From positions 44,105 through 108,104 of the forward strand of contig JBAMJV010009374.1 in NCBI GenBank assembly GCA_037951105.1: a DNA stretch of 64,000 nucleotides. Direction: 5' to 3'. The position numbers were made by a program, and so were the translations under genes. How positions within the stretch are numbered: position 1 is the stretch's first letter; the number at the start of each line of letters is the position of its first letter. Origin of the DNA: Echinarachnius parma (Eukaryota; Echinodermata; Echinoidea; Clypeasteroida; Echinarachniidae). Shown here piece after piece: positions 43,334-56,400 of the stretch. The notes under the pieces were generated by a model. The model was given only the letters and a program-made list of their open reading frames with translations, was not told the origin of the DNA and did no database searches.

Positions 43334-44752
43334 AACCCCTCAAAAAAAGTTCGGAAACTCAAGTTTCATCGATCATATCTCTCGTATTTTTAATAAGAAT
43401 ACTCGAAATCGGTATCACAATAAAGCCTCATTATATACCTTTCAAACGATGCATTATGTGTAGTGATTATGCAATTGGGCGATTGCAGTAGCCCAGAGAA
43501 TAGGGGGAGGCAGGAAGTGAAATCTCGCAAATGGCCCCAATGCATTCAATTTACGAGTGCAAGGACTGTGTTGACCAGTTTTCTAAAGGTTAACATTCTA
43601 TTGAATGCTGCACCCTTTCCATTCATCAAAATTGTTGAATTTGATACCATTTTAATGGAAATTATCTCTTCCTTACGATGGCATATTAATCGTAAGGATT
43701 ATGCAAATGGGGTGTGTGCAGCGAACCGGAATATGGAGATGGGTCGAGTGTGAAATCAGACAAAAAGATATGGAGTTGACAAAAAAATCAAGGCGTTGCA
43801 TTTTTTTCGAGCTTTTGGGAGGATTTTTAGCATTTCAAATAAATATTCATGATTTAAATTTATATCAACGGAAAGCCCAACAACTCTTCTGTATGAAATG
43901 TGACATTATAATGATTTTTGTTAAAGGGCGGCTGCAGGGAGATGATGTGGGGGAGCCTCAAAAGTGACTCCATTTCAAAACGCTCTGATTTGGTGTCGGT
44001 ATCTGTATACCATTGTGTAGAGGATGTAATGCGACTTGAATGAGTTGGCCATGAATGAGAGGAATTCAATTGAAAAACGCATGAATAGTGCCTTGAAATC
44101 AGAGCGTTTCAAAATTGGTCACTTTTGAGGCTCCCTCCATTTCATCTCCCTCAGCCGCCCTTTACAAAAATCATTATAAATTTTCACATTTTCATACAGA
44201 AGAGTTGTTGGGCTTTCCGTTGATATCATATTTGATCATGAATATTTATTTGAAATGCTAAAAAATTCTCCCAAAAGCTCGAAAAAATGCAACGCTCTGA
44301 TTTTTTGTCAACTCCATACTTTTTGTCTGATTCACACTCGACCCATCTCCATATTCCGGTTCGCTGCACACACCCATTTGCATAATCTTACGATTAATAT
44401 GCCATCGTAATGAAGAGATAATTCCATTTAAAATGGTATCCAATTCAACAATTTTGATGAATGGAAATGGTGGCAGTATTCAATAGAATGTTAACCTTTA
44501 GAAAACTGGTCAACACAGTCTTGCACTCGTAAATTGAATGCATTGGGCCATTTTGCGAGATTTCACTTCCTGCCTCCCCTATTCTCTGGGCTTCTGCAAT
44601 CGCCCCAATTGCATAATCACTACACATAATGCACCGTTTGAAAGGTATATAATGAGGCTTTATTGTGACACCGATTCGAGTATTCTTATTAAAAATACGA
44701 GAGATATGATCGATCAAACTTGAGTTTCCGAACTTTTTTTGAGGGGTTTATT
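43334..44752. mobile_element. 1.4-kb near-perfect palindrome (long inverted-repeat element)
   Basis: Arms of about 650 bp (43334-43985 and about 44100-44752) match almost base for base around a loop of about 110 bp. The ends are AACCCCTCAAAAAAAGTTCGG, flanked by TA, the same family as 5066-6905. The short frames in the arms mirror each other and are not genes. If transcribed it would fold into a very long hairpin. Confidence 0.8.
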
Positions 44753-44964
44753 ATAATAATCTATTACAACATAATTATGTAATATTACATATCTAAGACA
44801 AAGACCATGACATATTTCAGTAATTTCATGGTTTTAGAGCGTAGAGGGGACATTTCACACGACTTTATATAGCAGACACACTACACCTACATGATAATGT
44901 ATTACATTATCGCCCTATAAACTTGAACCAATTGTTGTGATTTCAAAATGTTTCTTGACATGAG

Positions 44965-45669
44965 AAACCCTGTTGCACCACAAATTGTCGTACCTGCACA
45001 AATTGTCGTAGGCGAAAATTTGTGCACAATTTCACAGCCACAAATTGTCGCCTCCTGCACAAATTGTCGTTTGCGACAATTTGTGTTGCTCTCGCCGTCC
45101 CCATACCCGGCGACAATTTGTGAAATCACGTAAAACCTCACACCAAAAATTGTCGCATATTGCACACATTTGTCGTCAGTCGCTGTCTTCAAGCTACAAA
45201 GATGATGATGATGATGATAATAATAATAATCAGTGTTGGTGGACTTGAGGCCGGCCTCGGCGTCGACACCAGTGGAAGATTTTTACGAAGCAGAGACCGA
45301 GATCGTCAACAAATCTCGAGGCCGAGACCGAGACTATTTGGTTTTGGGGCCGAGACCATTAAAGAACACTACAAATTGGCCTCGAGACAACTTTTAAAAA
45401 AACAAAAAACACGCCATGTGTGAGCATGTGTTAATATTCGTTTTTTGAGATTTTCGGTTGTATTTCTGCTTTCCTTCAGTTTCTAGCTAGGTACCTTTCA
45501 TGGGTGTTGTGAGCTGGGGGCAATGATTTGTCCCCTTTTTTTATTTCTTGTCTTTTTTGTATTTTCGTTTGTGAATACATAGTTTATTTATTCGTGCTGT
45601 CTTTGTAATAATTTAAATGTTATGTTTTGTTATTCGATGTCAAAAGAAATTTGTATTCAACCAGGCCTG

Positions 45670-45701
<32 letters not shown>

Positions 45702-46755
45702 GCTCGACCTTTCGCGTGATAATTCCGCAACGCACGCAGGTATCGCCGAGTGACTTCATGGGGTTTTTTTGGTATTGAAGTCTTTTGAGACCAAATTTGT
45801 GACGACGGGTATACTATTCCGAGTCACGCCGTGACCGTTTGTAAGTGGCGTCGGCCCAAAATCACTGAATTGTGTGTTTTGGTGTACAAATTCTAAAAAG
45901 GCCTGCTTTGGGAAATCAACCCCCCCCCACCCCCCCCCTTACACATTTGAGCGTCTGAGGCCACTTTAACCCATTCCCTACGAGTTTATGAAATCCCCAT
46001 AACTTTGTACTCAACCCACTCGGTTCCCGTGGTCAAGGGTTAAGTGGTCTCGACCATCATAGCCAATGGTCTCGATCGGACCCCCCAAACCAATTAGTGA
46101 TCTCGGTCTCGGCCTTTTATGATAGGCTTCGAAAACTCTTCACCAACACCCTCCACCCTCCCCCCTCGAAACATTCTACATCCCCCTTCAAATAAACCTC
46201 AACGACACCCCACTCGAATAATCCTCACCGACCCCACCCCCCCCCCCCCCCCCGTGAAAAAAAAAATGGGTACGCCACTGCACCCATCCCTAAAACACAC
46301 CCCTCCACGCCCACCGTCACTCCTCACACACACACCCCACACACGCATAAACACACACACACACACACCCTACATTCACACATACACCCATCCTTAATCC
46401 TTCACATACCACGTGTGCACACGCACGCACACACACATACACAAATACACACACTCACACACTATACACAAACCTCACATGACCTATAATGTTGGTGCGT
46501 TGGTATATATCCGTATGTCAAGAATGATCATTTTAATCCAAAATGTATGTCATCATGGCTTTGAACAGGACCGTAGGTGTGGCGACAATTTGTGGTGCCA
46601 GCTACCAGCACAAATTGTCGCCGTCGCCTCCACAAATTGTCGCAAACGACAATTTGTGCAGAAAGCGACAATTTGTGGTGTCAACATTTTGCACAAATTG
46701 TCGCATACGACAATTTGTGCAGGTACGACAATTTGTGGTGCAACAGGGGTTCTGG
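44965..46755. mobile_element. DNA element with CACAAATTGTCG subterminal arrays
   Basis: The ends CCTGTTGCACCACAAATTGT at left and its inverse ACAATTTGTGGTGCAACAGG at right bound 1.8 kb. Each end carries eight or so copies of CACAAATTGTCG in both orientations (44980-45175 and 46580-46740). A second repeat element is nested inside. No transposase was recognised, so it is non-autonomous and its superfamily is uncertain. Confidence 0.7.
45232..46135. mobile_element. Nested GAGGCCG/CTCGGTCTCGGCC repeat element
   Basis: It opens with GTTGGTGGACTTGAGGCCGG and repeated CGAGACCGAGA words. It closes with inverted GGTCTCGATCGGACC and TCTCGGTCTCGGCCTTTT. A poly(G) run (45669-45702) and poly(C) runs (45920, 46232) lie inside or next to it. 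Ends not exactly resolved. Confidence 0.45.
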
Positions 46756-46759
46756 GCGA

Positions 46760-49130
46760 ATTCGGCTCCGAAATGCCAAAAAGAGCCCCCAAAAAATCTG
46801 CATAGAGTTCAATGCAAAGTTCAATTTTGGAGTGTTATTTTCATGCAGGAAAGCTTGAAAAATAGCCCCTGAAAAATGAATTTTATTTCCCTGTTTCCAA
46901 GTATGATGTTCATTGATGCTTCTACCTACTGATGAATTATACTACCATTTCTATGAAGTATTAAACAAAATAATTCAAATGGTTTCATTTTAATGAAGAA
47001 AATGTTGCCATCCTCTGTCTACAACCCTTCAGTAGGCCTAGACATGAACAGTGTATCTAGGGCATCTAATATAGATCGTGGGGCCTTTCCTGCCAATATG
47101 TATGTAGATAATTAAGTTTAACCCTCAAAATATATTCCAAACATGAAGCGACCAGTAACCCATTTAATGGCCTACAATACATGTACATGAAGAGGATTCG
47201 ATTAGGGGGGCAATACAAGGAAATGGGGCGATTGAACATTGTTTTTGTCCAGCCAGCAGAAAGTTAGAAAAGATCACGTGTTTGGTGGCTCGATCAAGCA
47301 GCATAAATTTCGAACTGGAAATTAGTGGAAAATGACAGAATTTAGAAAACCTTGTATTCTCCCATGTCAGGCCTCATCCAAGAAGCTATGTTAAGACTAA
47401 GAGCAATTTTCTTCAATAAAGGGAGTAAGAATAGAAACAGAAGAGAGTTTACATAAGAAAATGGAAATGTGGGGCATTTACATTTTATTTGGGCTACCAT
47501 ATTTTAAAGGGACTTAGTAACATTGTCCAAATCCTCAAAATCCAATTGGAATTCTAGCGGTTCCCTCATACCTTGTTGTATTCGTATTAACAATAAAACC
47601 ATGGGACAGGTTTCGGTTTTCCAAATTTACGATTGAAGTATATAGATGTTAAATTATCCACTGGACCTTGAAAACCGTGTACAAAGTGAGTGCAATGAGT
47701 TAGTGAATATCACTTTCATTTTAGCTCATTTCTCGGCCAAATAAAATCCAATTAATAAATATATTAATTCATAAATGTTCACATATTACTTTCTGGACAT
47801 ATCAGATCACACCAATACACATTTTATTATAACCAGGCATCACTTTTTGCACTTGTCGACAAAGTTACTAGATCCCTTTAAGAAGAGGTTATTTAAATGG
47901 CCTGACACTCCAACAGTGCCACTAGCAAAAACAGAATGATGTAGCTACAATGTAAGCTCAATGTAGATAGGCTCCATGGAGCCCCAGTTCAATATATCAC
48001 TAACCTATTGCAAGTCATCTTGTTGATGATTTGATGAAGTGGGTCCCTGCACGGATCCACCGTATCAGATTACTCCTCCAATAAACATAATTTCACACTA
48101 GATTACCCCCAGAGTTAATTAGGTCATAATCTGCTTTGTCCGCAACAAATGACCATGAACAAGCATGAAACCAAGACTAATGATGCCTGGCTTAAAATCT
48201 CTCTGCATATATTTGATCTGAGGTCAAGATTTGGTTAATTTCATATGAGGTGCAACTGCTTGTTAAAACAAGATCAGAGAATTTGTTTTTTTTCCCCCTA
48301 AATGTAACCAACGTTTTTTGAAATTATGAATTAAAAGACAGAATAATGTAAACATTAGTAAACAAATAAATGTTAATGCATACATTTCAACAACATAAAC
48401 ATGTATATGAAAACAGCAAAGAGTAGTTTCACACCTAGATTGCACCAAATGTAATGGTGAAAAGTAATTTTTTATTTATATAGCATTCCTTAATTCTCCC
48501 TGATTTGAATTTTTTTTGGTTCAAATTTAATAATGAACACTTTTCATTTTCTACTCCCTGGGAGCTCTTATCGTTCACAAATCGTTCACCACAGTTTTAG
48601 GCCAACGTAACAGCAATCTTTTAAACTATTCAGAACTGGTTCCAAAAATTCTTGGACTAGAGGCCGTGAGAATGTGTGTAATTGTACCAAAATCAAATCA
48701 TTTTTATTTAGTTATTGCTGATAAATTGCCTAGTGTTCAAATATACAGGTTGTGGATGTGAAGAGAGTGGAATAACTCCACTGTACTCCACTTATAATTA
48801 AAGAGTGATCAGATGTTCAAACATACAAAAGTACCTAAAAACAGTTCATGTACATGTACCTAGTTGCAATTGTGTAATACTCGGTCTCAAGTGAGTTAAA
48901 AGCAAATAAAGAAAGAAGCTTCTAGGCCTATACTATAGCAAAGCTGTAAAATTCTCAGATGAATTAAATACAAATAAAAGATAGCCTTGGAGTGCAACAC
49001 CCAGGTGAATCTAAGGCAAATAACGGAGAAGAGAAGTAGTAGTAGTACTAATTTAAAAAAGAAATTCAATAGTGTAGGTAAAATCAATATCGAGTAGGAA
49101 GAGGAATCATGGAACCATTTCCTCTACATA
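46760..49130. other. Gene-poor region with fewer repeats
   Basis: Apart from the MITE at 47511-47881 no element was recognised. The stretch 47990-48240 is less AT-rich and contains several TAAT/ATTA cores (CAGAGTTAATTAGGTCATAA, CTCCAATAAACATAAT), which could be regulatory. No coding frame of note. Confidence 0.35.
47511..47881. mobile_element. 371-bp MITE with TTAAAGGGACTTAGTAAC ends
   Basis: TTTTAAAGGGACTTAGTAAC at left and GTTACTAGATCCCTTTAAG at right are inverted. Related sequence (TTTTCACTAGGTAAACAG, TTATGGTAAGAGAAGAATAA) occurs near 26640-27075 and 51480-51720, probably diverged members of a similar family. No coding potential. Confidence 0.55.
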
Positions 49131-49136
49131 ATCATG

Positions 49137-49475
49137 AGTTTGCTGAAATGCTGAAATCGTCTCCCTAACTTTGTTTAGATCAGTTAACACCCTCAGTACT
49201 TTTAAATCTCAACTAAAGACCCACCTGTTTCCTAAATTATGTTTTTATTCATAATTATTTGCCTAGTTGGCCTTTTTATTGTTGTTCAATTATTGTTTGT
49301 ACAATTTGTAGTTTTGAATGTGTGATTATTGTTTTGAATGTGTAATTGTTGTTTTGTTTTTAAAGCGCTTTGTATCATTTTTTGCCAAAAAGTGCTCTTT
49401 CCTGGATGAATCTATCTACATCATGGTATATAAATGAGGTTATTATTATTATTAATATTATTATCATACAGTATG
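49137..49475 (+). mobile_element. LINE 3' end with ATT tail
   Basis: A short reading SVNTLSTFKSQLKTHLF at about 49178-49230 is the conserved C-terminal end of L2/CR1-like ORF2. A 3' UTR with AAAGCGCTTTGTATCATTTT and a TATAAATGAGGTTATTATTATT tail follows. Everything upstream is missing. Confidence 0.6.
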
Positions 49476-49479
49476 TATG

Positions 49480-52400
49480 CCACAATACTCTGTCATGCTT
49501 ACCCATCTTTTCCTCCTTGGTCTCATCCTTGAAATCTTTCACCCTGCAGGAAAATAATAACAAGACAGAAACAATAATTATATGTTAATATTTTAATATA
49601 ATGAATAATGGGAATCATAAATTATGAATATCTCTTGATTAGCACATCAATTTAATACCATCATTGTAATAATAAAATACAATAAAAATAATATTAATAG
49701 GTTTGATTTATAAAGTGCCTATGAAGCACTTCACTCCATTATTGCCAATGTTTCTTTTATAATGAAGTAAACATCATTACTACTACATGGTATCCCGAGT
49801 TCATACGATAGAGGACTTTTATTTGACCAAAGGATCAAATAGAAAGTTGGCACACTGGTCAATGAGAATAGTCAGTGTCATAGCTTGTTTGGCATGGGTG
49901 TACACCATTTATGGGGGAGGGGGGCACATGCTTTATTTTTATTTAGATACTTTTCACCACTTTTTAACAATTATTTCTGTCAAATTATTGATTGGGGTCA
50001 CATGCCCTTCTCATAACTGCACCACTGAGAATATTGATGCAATACATCAATATGACATGGGACAATTTTGAATGGAAAACTTGTATTTTACACAGAAGGC
50101 AGGCTTTAGAAGCTGTCAATATTGACACAGCTTCGTCAGGTCACAGCAGTGCCTACAATCTGGTTAATCATCAACGCAGCTCACAGGGAACAGAAACAGG
50201 TTAATAATTGTCCAAATCATAATTAATGCACTGCTTTTTGAAAGAATATTACGTGTACAGGTATGGAATAACTGGATACAACCTTTACAACGGTATGGCA
50301 AGATTTAGTACATGGTTATTCTTGAAGTGGAAATATATTACATGTAAATTTATTGCAAAGGTCTTCAAACATGTTTCCAACATGAGTCACATAAATATTA
50401 TACAAACAGATCTGTGGATGTTTTCAAACATACACATACCAAGATATCAAATGATTACGACAAATTGATCAGTATGATCAAATTACAATAATCAGCAAAG
50501 ATAAGCTTCAATTCTATTTCCTCTATTTCTATTGTGTTTTAATTCTAGATATAATAACAAAGATAAGCTTAAATTCTATTTCCTATCTCCATATCAAACT
50601 ACAAATGAATTTGAATTACTTGAATCACTATTTAAGTATAACAATCAGATTTTGTTACAGAGCGTTTTGTTTTCATCCACCCACCCACACTAAAGCAATC
50701 CTGTCCATCAAAAGACAGACAAAAGAAGTTCAATGTCATGGCTGAATATTTCTACACTTGGTGTCAGATGAAATAATACACCAAGCCAGTGATTGTCTAG
50801 CTTTTCTTTTCATGCCAGAGACTAAAATCTTCTCAAACAAAAATATTTGCTTTGGTTAAATATTGATGGGCTGTGAAGCAAAATAACATCATACACGCAT
50901 TGAAGGAAACAATCAAAAATAAATTTGTCTACAATTCTTTGACAATGGTTAATCAATCTTAAATATGACTCGCGATTTTTAAGACCTAAGCCCCGATTCG
51001 TTTTTATATTAAATTCCCATGACAGATGTTGATGACATGAAATATTAGCTCCCCCTACGAAGCCATCGCCATCGCAAGGATCATTAAACATTCTTGGGTG
51101 ACAGAAATACCTTTAGTGAACATTGGAAATGATTGTTATCAATACACAGCACATATACCAAGTAGCTACATAAATTATAACTTATGGTTTCAGTTTGGTT
51201 ATAGGCTTTAAAATCAAGACATACACAACTGTAAGTTTTCCAATTCTCATTTCTGAATATGAAAAATCATATCGAGCACCAAACAAAACAAAAATGGGGG
51301 GGGGGGGGGGGGGGGGGTATTTTTCAATTTGATGAAGCATCATAGGCCCGATAAGCAAGATTGATGATTGATCAATTGATTAGGTGATATAAAATTTGAT
51401 TGTATAATCATTCAATTAATCGCATGATGAAAGTTATCCATATACTACATGTGAAACTCAACCAAAATCACCTGGAGCTTTCACATTTCCCTTGTACCTC
51501 GTTGTTTGGCTTATGGTAGCAGAATAATGAAATGGGTTTCGATTTGTCAAATGTCTCTCTATTAAATTATGGAGATATTTATGACAGAACAATTTATAAG
51601 TTTAGCCATATCAAAGGGCAGTAGGTGATAACATCAGGTCTACATTTTACATAAATGTTCACCTTTTCACTAGGTAAACAGCGTTCTTTTTCTATGAAAC
51701 TTTGACACGTCATTCAGAAGAATCTCTCTAAAGTCTCAAAAATTAGTTTTAGGAAAAATCTCATACGTTAATGGACCACTTTTAATAACTAATTGTTGTC
51801 ACAAGCTCCATTCTTAGTAAGCTGCTCCTATTTGCATCCTCCTCTAGGCCAAGTTACCCCCCTTCTCCCCCCCCCCCCCCTTATCATTGATGACACTGCA
51901 CAGCCACGGATATGATGCCTCAATTAGCCCTCATATGAGTTGTTCAAGTTACATTTATTCATCATCATTGATGCATCCCTCTATTATTCCAGCGATAATG
52001 TTTATGCTGGAAATCAAGACCATACATGTACTCATGTGCCCATGTGGTGTGGGCCCTTAGGGGATTTGTGATACAGATTGCAAAGGTCTACTTTTGATTG
52101 CAAGTGTCTTCTTTTTATTACTCAAATGTCTTAATTTGATTCAAGCCATGAATATGGGAAGGATCTTGGTGATATTGGGGAAGGAAAGCTATTGGGCCCA
52201 ATGTCAGTATCAATCCATTCATTGTCAGTTTGAAATGGTAGTGAACTAAACAAACATGACAGCTTAACATACATTTAATAGTTGATGCAGTGATTAGAAA
52301 AATATGTAAGGGGGGGGGGGCATAATGAGAATAAACTAAATTAGGGCAGTTAATGTTGTCATCATTACAATCATTCCCTCCCTTTTTTGGTCATAATATG

Positions 52401-52555
52401 AGCGCTCAGGGCAATTTAGCCCTTGAAATACCCCAAAAGAGTGGAAGAGCCCCCCCCCCCCCCCCCAAAAAAAAAAATAAAAAATACAAATACAAATACA
52501 AATACAAATAAATAAATAATAATAATAATAAATCAATTAATAAATAAATTAAAAC
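49480..52555. other. Gene-poor region, nothing firm
   Basis: Includes poly(G) at 51297-51317, poly(C) at 51870-51880, and a repeat at 51480-51720 shared with 26640-27075 (TTTTCACTAGGTAAACAG). Short open frames here lack any family motif. Confidence 0.4.
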
Positions 52556-52559
52556 AAAT

Positions 52560-52918
52560 ACAAAATTTAAAAAAAATCTTGAAAGAGCCCCCGTAAATTC
52601 TTATTCACTTGTAAAATGCAAACAAAAATTTGGAGTGCAATTTGTATTCTCCAGCCAAATATAAAAGTACTTATAAATCGTGCCTTCTCATCTATAGCAC
52701 CCACACTCTGGAACAATTTACCCATATAAGTGCCCCCACCATTTGTTAAAAACACATTTGTATACACAATCTTAATTTAGTTAATATGTATTTGTTTTGT
52801 ACGTCTGTATTAAGTTTTTTTGTTTATTGGTCATTATTCTCTCTTTAATTTCTCAGCGCTTAGAAACATTGTATTAAGCGCTATATAAATGTTGTATATT
52901 ATTATTATTATTATTATT
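52560..52918 (+). mobile_element. LINE 3' end with ATT tail (second copy)
   Basis: Reading RAFSSIAPTLWNNLPI, a stop, then FVKNTFVYTI gives the usual 'APxLWNxLP' end of CR1/L2-like ORF2. The 3' UTR CAGCGCTTAGAAACATTGTA with GCGCTATATAAATGTTGTAT leads into (ATT)n. It is preceded by an (AAAT)n/poly(C) stretch at 52450-52545. Confidence 0.65.
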
Positions 52919-52924
52919 GGCTCC

Positions 52925-53460
52925 CAGAGATTCAATGTTAGCACGTCCCTGCTGCTCGTGTCCCTTGTGGATTGGTGAAGAGCAGTAAAAAGGTTGAATC
53001 AGGTGGCCATTTCCAAATGGAGTGTGCACCCCCACGATAGGGAGACTGTCAACACATGATTGCGCAACAAGATACCGAGCAGATGAGGAGATGGGTGCGA
53101 GAGTAAACATCCCCTGGCCAATCAGCCGAACCACGGCGGGGGATGATTCACCCAAACCTATGTCAATACAGGACGATGCTCGATTCAATTGGAAATTGAG
53201 ACATTCAGCAAGTTAATTAGGACCCCAAAAGAGTAATTAACCCACATACCAGGGTGCTAGCTACATGTAAATCGTGCCAGATGAGCCGATTGGAACTTTT
53301 TGAATGCACAGGTCATTTGCAATTGAATGACGACAAGCGTAATTTACTTTGATTAGGCTCTTGGCAAATTGGGCAACCAGATTTGTTTCAATTATAGCGG
53401 GTCGAATTAACGGCACAGGAATGGCCCTTCTCCAAGACAAATGCACCTGCCTTTATCAGG
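52925..53460. promoter_or_regulatory. Candidate conserved non-coding block with dense homeodomain-type cores
   Basis: This block is more complex and less AT-rich than its flanks. Its second half packs AATTA/TAATT-type cores (AAGTTAATTAGG, AGAGTAATTAACCC, TTTGATTAGGCTC, CAATTATAGCGG, GAATTAACGGC). A 104-codon minus-strand frame overlaps the first half but matches no family I know. Regulatory function is only inferred from composition. Confidence 0.25.
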
Positions 53461-53469
53461 GAAATGGAA

Positions 53470-56400
53470 TTTTTACGGCAACTATTTTTTGACGAGAAAT
53501 GACATAATATCTTGCAAATTAGCTAGAAAATGAAGACAGAAGAGCCATTTTCCTAATGGGTGAAGAGGCAATTCAGGAAAATCGTCTTCATTGCTTGCCT
53601 TTCATCTTCAGCATCATTCTTCAGATGCACTTTCCCCAGTCAGTCCAATGTATACTTTGTAACAACTACACCAAAAATTCAGCATCTCTGATAATGTATG
53701 ATCTAAAATGGGAAATGTCTTGGCATCGCATTACATTAAATAGAAACATTTAACATTTTTGTAATATCTCATCATTGCCATTTCTGAACCAACAGGTATT
53801 TTGTTCTTAAACTATCTTTTATCTATGTTGAAAATTGAATTTTAGATAAATATATATTCTCTGTAATAATTCAGCTTAAAATTCCACTAAACTTTCTGTT
53901 TAAAATCTAAGGCATCTACATGTTCTAACAAGGAACAAAAACTCCCTGTTATAAGTTTATAACCACATATCAATTTCATTTTTTTCTATTCTTTAAATCT
54001 ATTCTCTTGGTATGTCAGTACTATATTTTAAAAATATAATTTCTAAAGCATCCATGCTTTAAACTAGGAACAGAAACTTTGATATTTAACAGCAGCAAAT
54101 GTTCATGTTTCTATATTTAGACAGATACGTAACTACTTGAGTAATTTGGGTTCATTTCTCCTTTACCCACCTTCTGTTACACGTTCCTTTCCTAAAATAC
54201 TCTTACACAAGGAAATGGCTAAAGAAATAAAGATAACTTTTCGTTGCTACTTTATCCACTTCCAGTCTCTCAACACCCGTGAACATTTGCAAACTTTGAA
54301 AACTCTCCAAAAATAACATCCCCCATAGAACCTATTCCTCAAGTTCCTCAAGGCAGAAAAGGACATTGATGTCTTGATGATAAAAGGTGAACTACTTTCA
54401 AGTTATCAATCATGCAGATGCCCAGAGGCAAGTGTGTTGATGTATGTGCATGTTTTCTTTCTTTTGTGTGTATGTGTGAGCATGTGTGTGTGTATGTGAG
54501 TGTGCGCACTGGCCTGTGTGTTTTTGTGCGTGTGCATTGTTTGTTTGTGTGCATGTGTGCGCACCAATGTGTGTGTGTTTGAGTGCCCACGAGAGTGCAC
54601 CTTTTTATGTGTGTATGTGTGCCTCTGTTTGTGTGTATGTGTGCATGTGTTTCTGTGCGCATATGAGTACCTCTGTGTATGTGTATGTGTGTGTGTGTGT
54701 GTTGGAATTTGAGAGTGCCCTTGTCCAAGAGTCAGGAATTAAATCAATCTCATGGTGCAAAAATCTAATCAGATCATTGTCACCCCCGAAAATGTGCAGT
54801 TACACACACATACCACGTTTCAAAATGATCCATCAACCGGTTCTCTAAATATCACGAGAACAAAAACGGGATGGACGTACGTACAAGTATGACCGGACGG
54901 ACAACCCGAAAACATAATGCCTCTGGCCACTTTGTTGGCAGAGACATAAAAAGTTGTTTGCTTTTGAGAACATTTCATCAAGCTGTTTTACAAAGTGTTA
55001 AAAGTAATTTCTCAACAGTTTCAGGGGTTTGTTTGCTTTTATGAACATTCCTTAAATAAGCTGTTTTTCAAAGTGGTATTTATAACTCAATTCTCAATGG
55101 TATTTGGCCTTGAGAACAAAGTCCTTGAATGTTCCTTGCTGGAATGTTTACACTGTTTACAGACCTTGAATTGCAGGGCAAGTTCAGTTCATTCAGTAAT
55201 TAAATTATACAAACATGCTGGCTTTTGTTAATTGATGTCAATCAATTTAAAATATCAAACATATTATTATTTATTTGAACATTCATTCAGTACCACATCT
55301 ACACTTGGGCATAAATATTGTGATCGGTGCTGCAGTATTTTTGTTGTTCATACAAAACAGGCGGTAATCATCTAATCTACAAGTACATGTAAATGTCCTA
55401 GAAGCAATTTCCTTAATTTGTTTAATTTAACATTATACATGAAGTTAGATAAGATTGCTGGGATTTTATCACAAGTGTGAACGCAGAATACAACAAAAGC
55501 TACAATGGAATAGACTTGAACCCCGTCTTTCAGCAGCACTAAACCCTTTAAAAAAAAGTTTTTAGCAACCTCCGGCAATATTATTATATATTATATATAT
55601 TTCCTGAATTTAACACAGAGGACTTTTTCTATAACCTCTTGCCTACAGGAACCTTGTGGGCTATGGTCAAATGCTATGGGGATTTCAAAATCTCAAAGGG
55701 AAGGAGTTATCAAGGGAATTCACACAATACCCTACATGTACATTTAATCCCAAAAGCAATGAAACTTCATAAGTTTACAACTTTAAGTAAGGTTTGTTAC
55801 ATGTAGGTTCAATGTTTTCTTTCTCCTCCCCTATCAAAACATATCTTAACTCCCAAAACGGTGCTTGCTTTGATATCAAAACCATAAAAACATAAAAACT
55901 TGCCAAATCTATGCATGTTTGGATACAGTATAATGTCAAACAGGTTCATGTACATCATTGAACAAAAAACAGGGCTCAGGGCTCTTAAGCCCCCCACAAA
56001 AAAATAAAAATAAATAAAATTACAAATCTTAAAAGGGTCCCAGTAATCTGACATAGCGTTCTTTGTAAAACAATCTATTGAGTACTTATCTGATGTAGAC
56101 AAGCTTCAAAAGTAGCCCACTACCTAACAGCTAAAAACAGTTCAATACTGATAATCAGAACTGCTGATAATCATCTATAGTTATTCCCATACACGTACGT
56201 AGATTGCAAAATACAACATTGATACATTTACATTATGGAACAGAAAGTTGGAACATAGAAATAATTTGGAGAATGAAGTTTGCAACATCTTGCTCTAAAA
56301 AGAACCAAGTGCACCACATTGCCACAGGCACCATCAGTAGTCACAATCGGGGTCGAGGGACGGTTCACTGACATTGTGAAATGCCAAGGAATTATGAAAA

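Noticed and set aside
43463..44717. Mirrored pairs of 60-96 codon frames
   Set aside because: They lie in the two arms of the palindrome, lack family motifs and exist only because the arms are copies.
45160..45423. Frame beginning MHTFVVSRCLQATKMMMMMI
   Set aside because: Crosses an element boundary and a GAT/AAT microsatellite; no coding sign.
46119..46397. Pro/Thr/His-rich frame
   Set aside because: Low-complexity C-rich and (CA)n DNA.
54348..54848. Cys/Val-rich plus-strand and His/Thr-rich minus-strand frames
   Set aside because: Product of a degenerate (TG)n tract; no domain motif and open on both strands.
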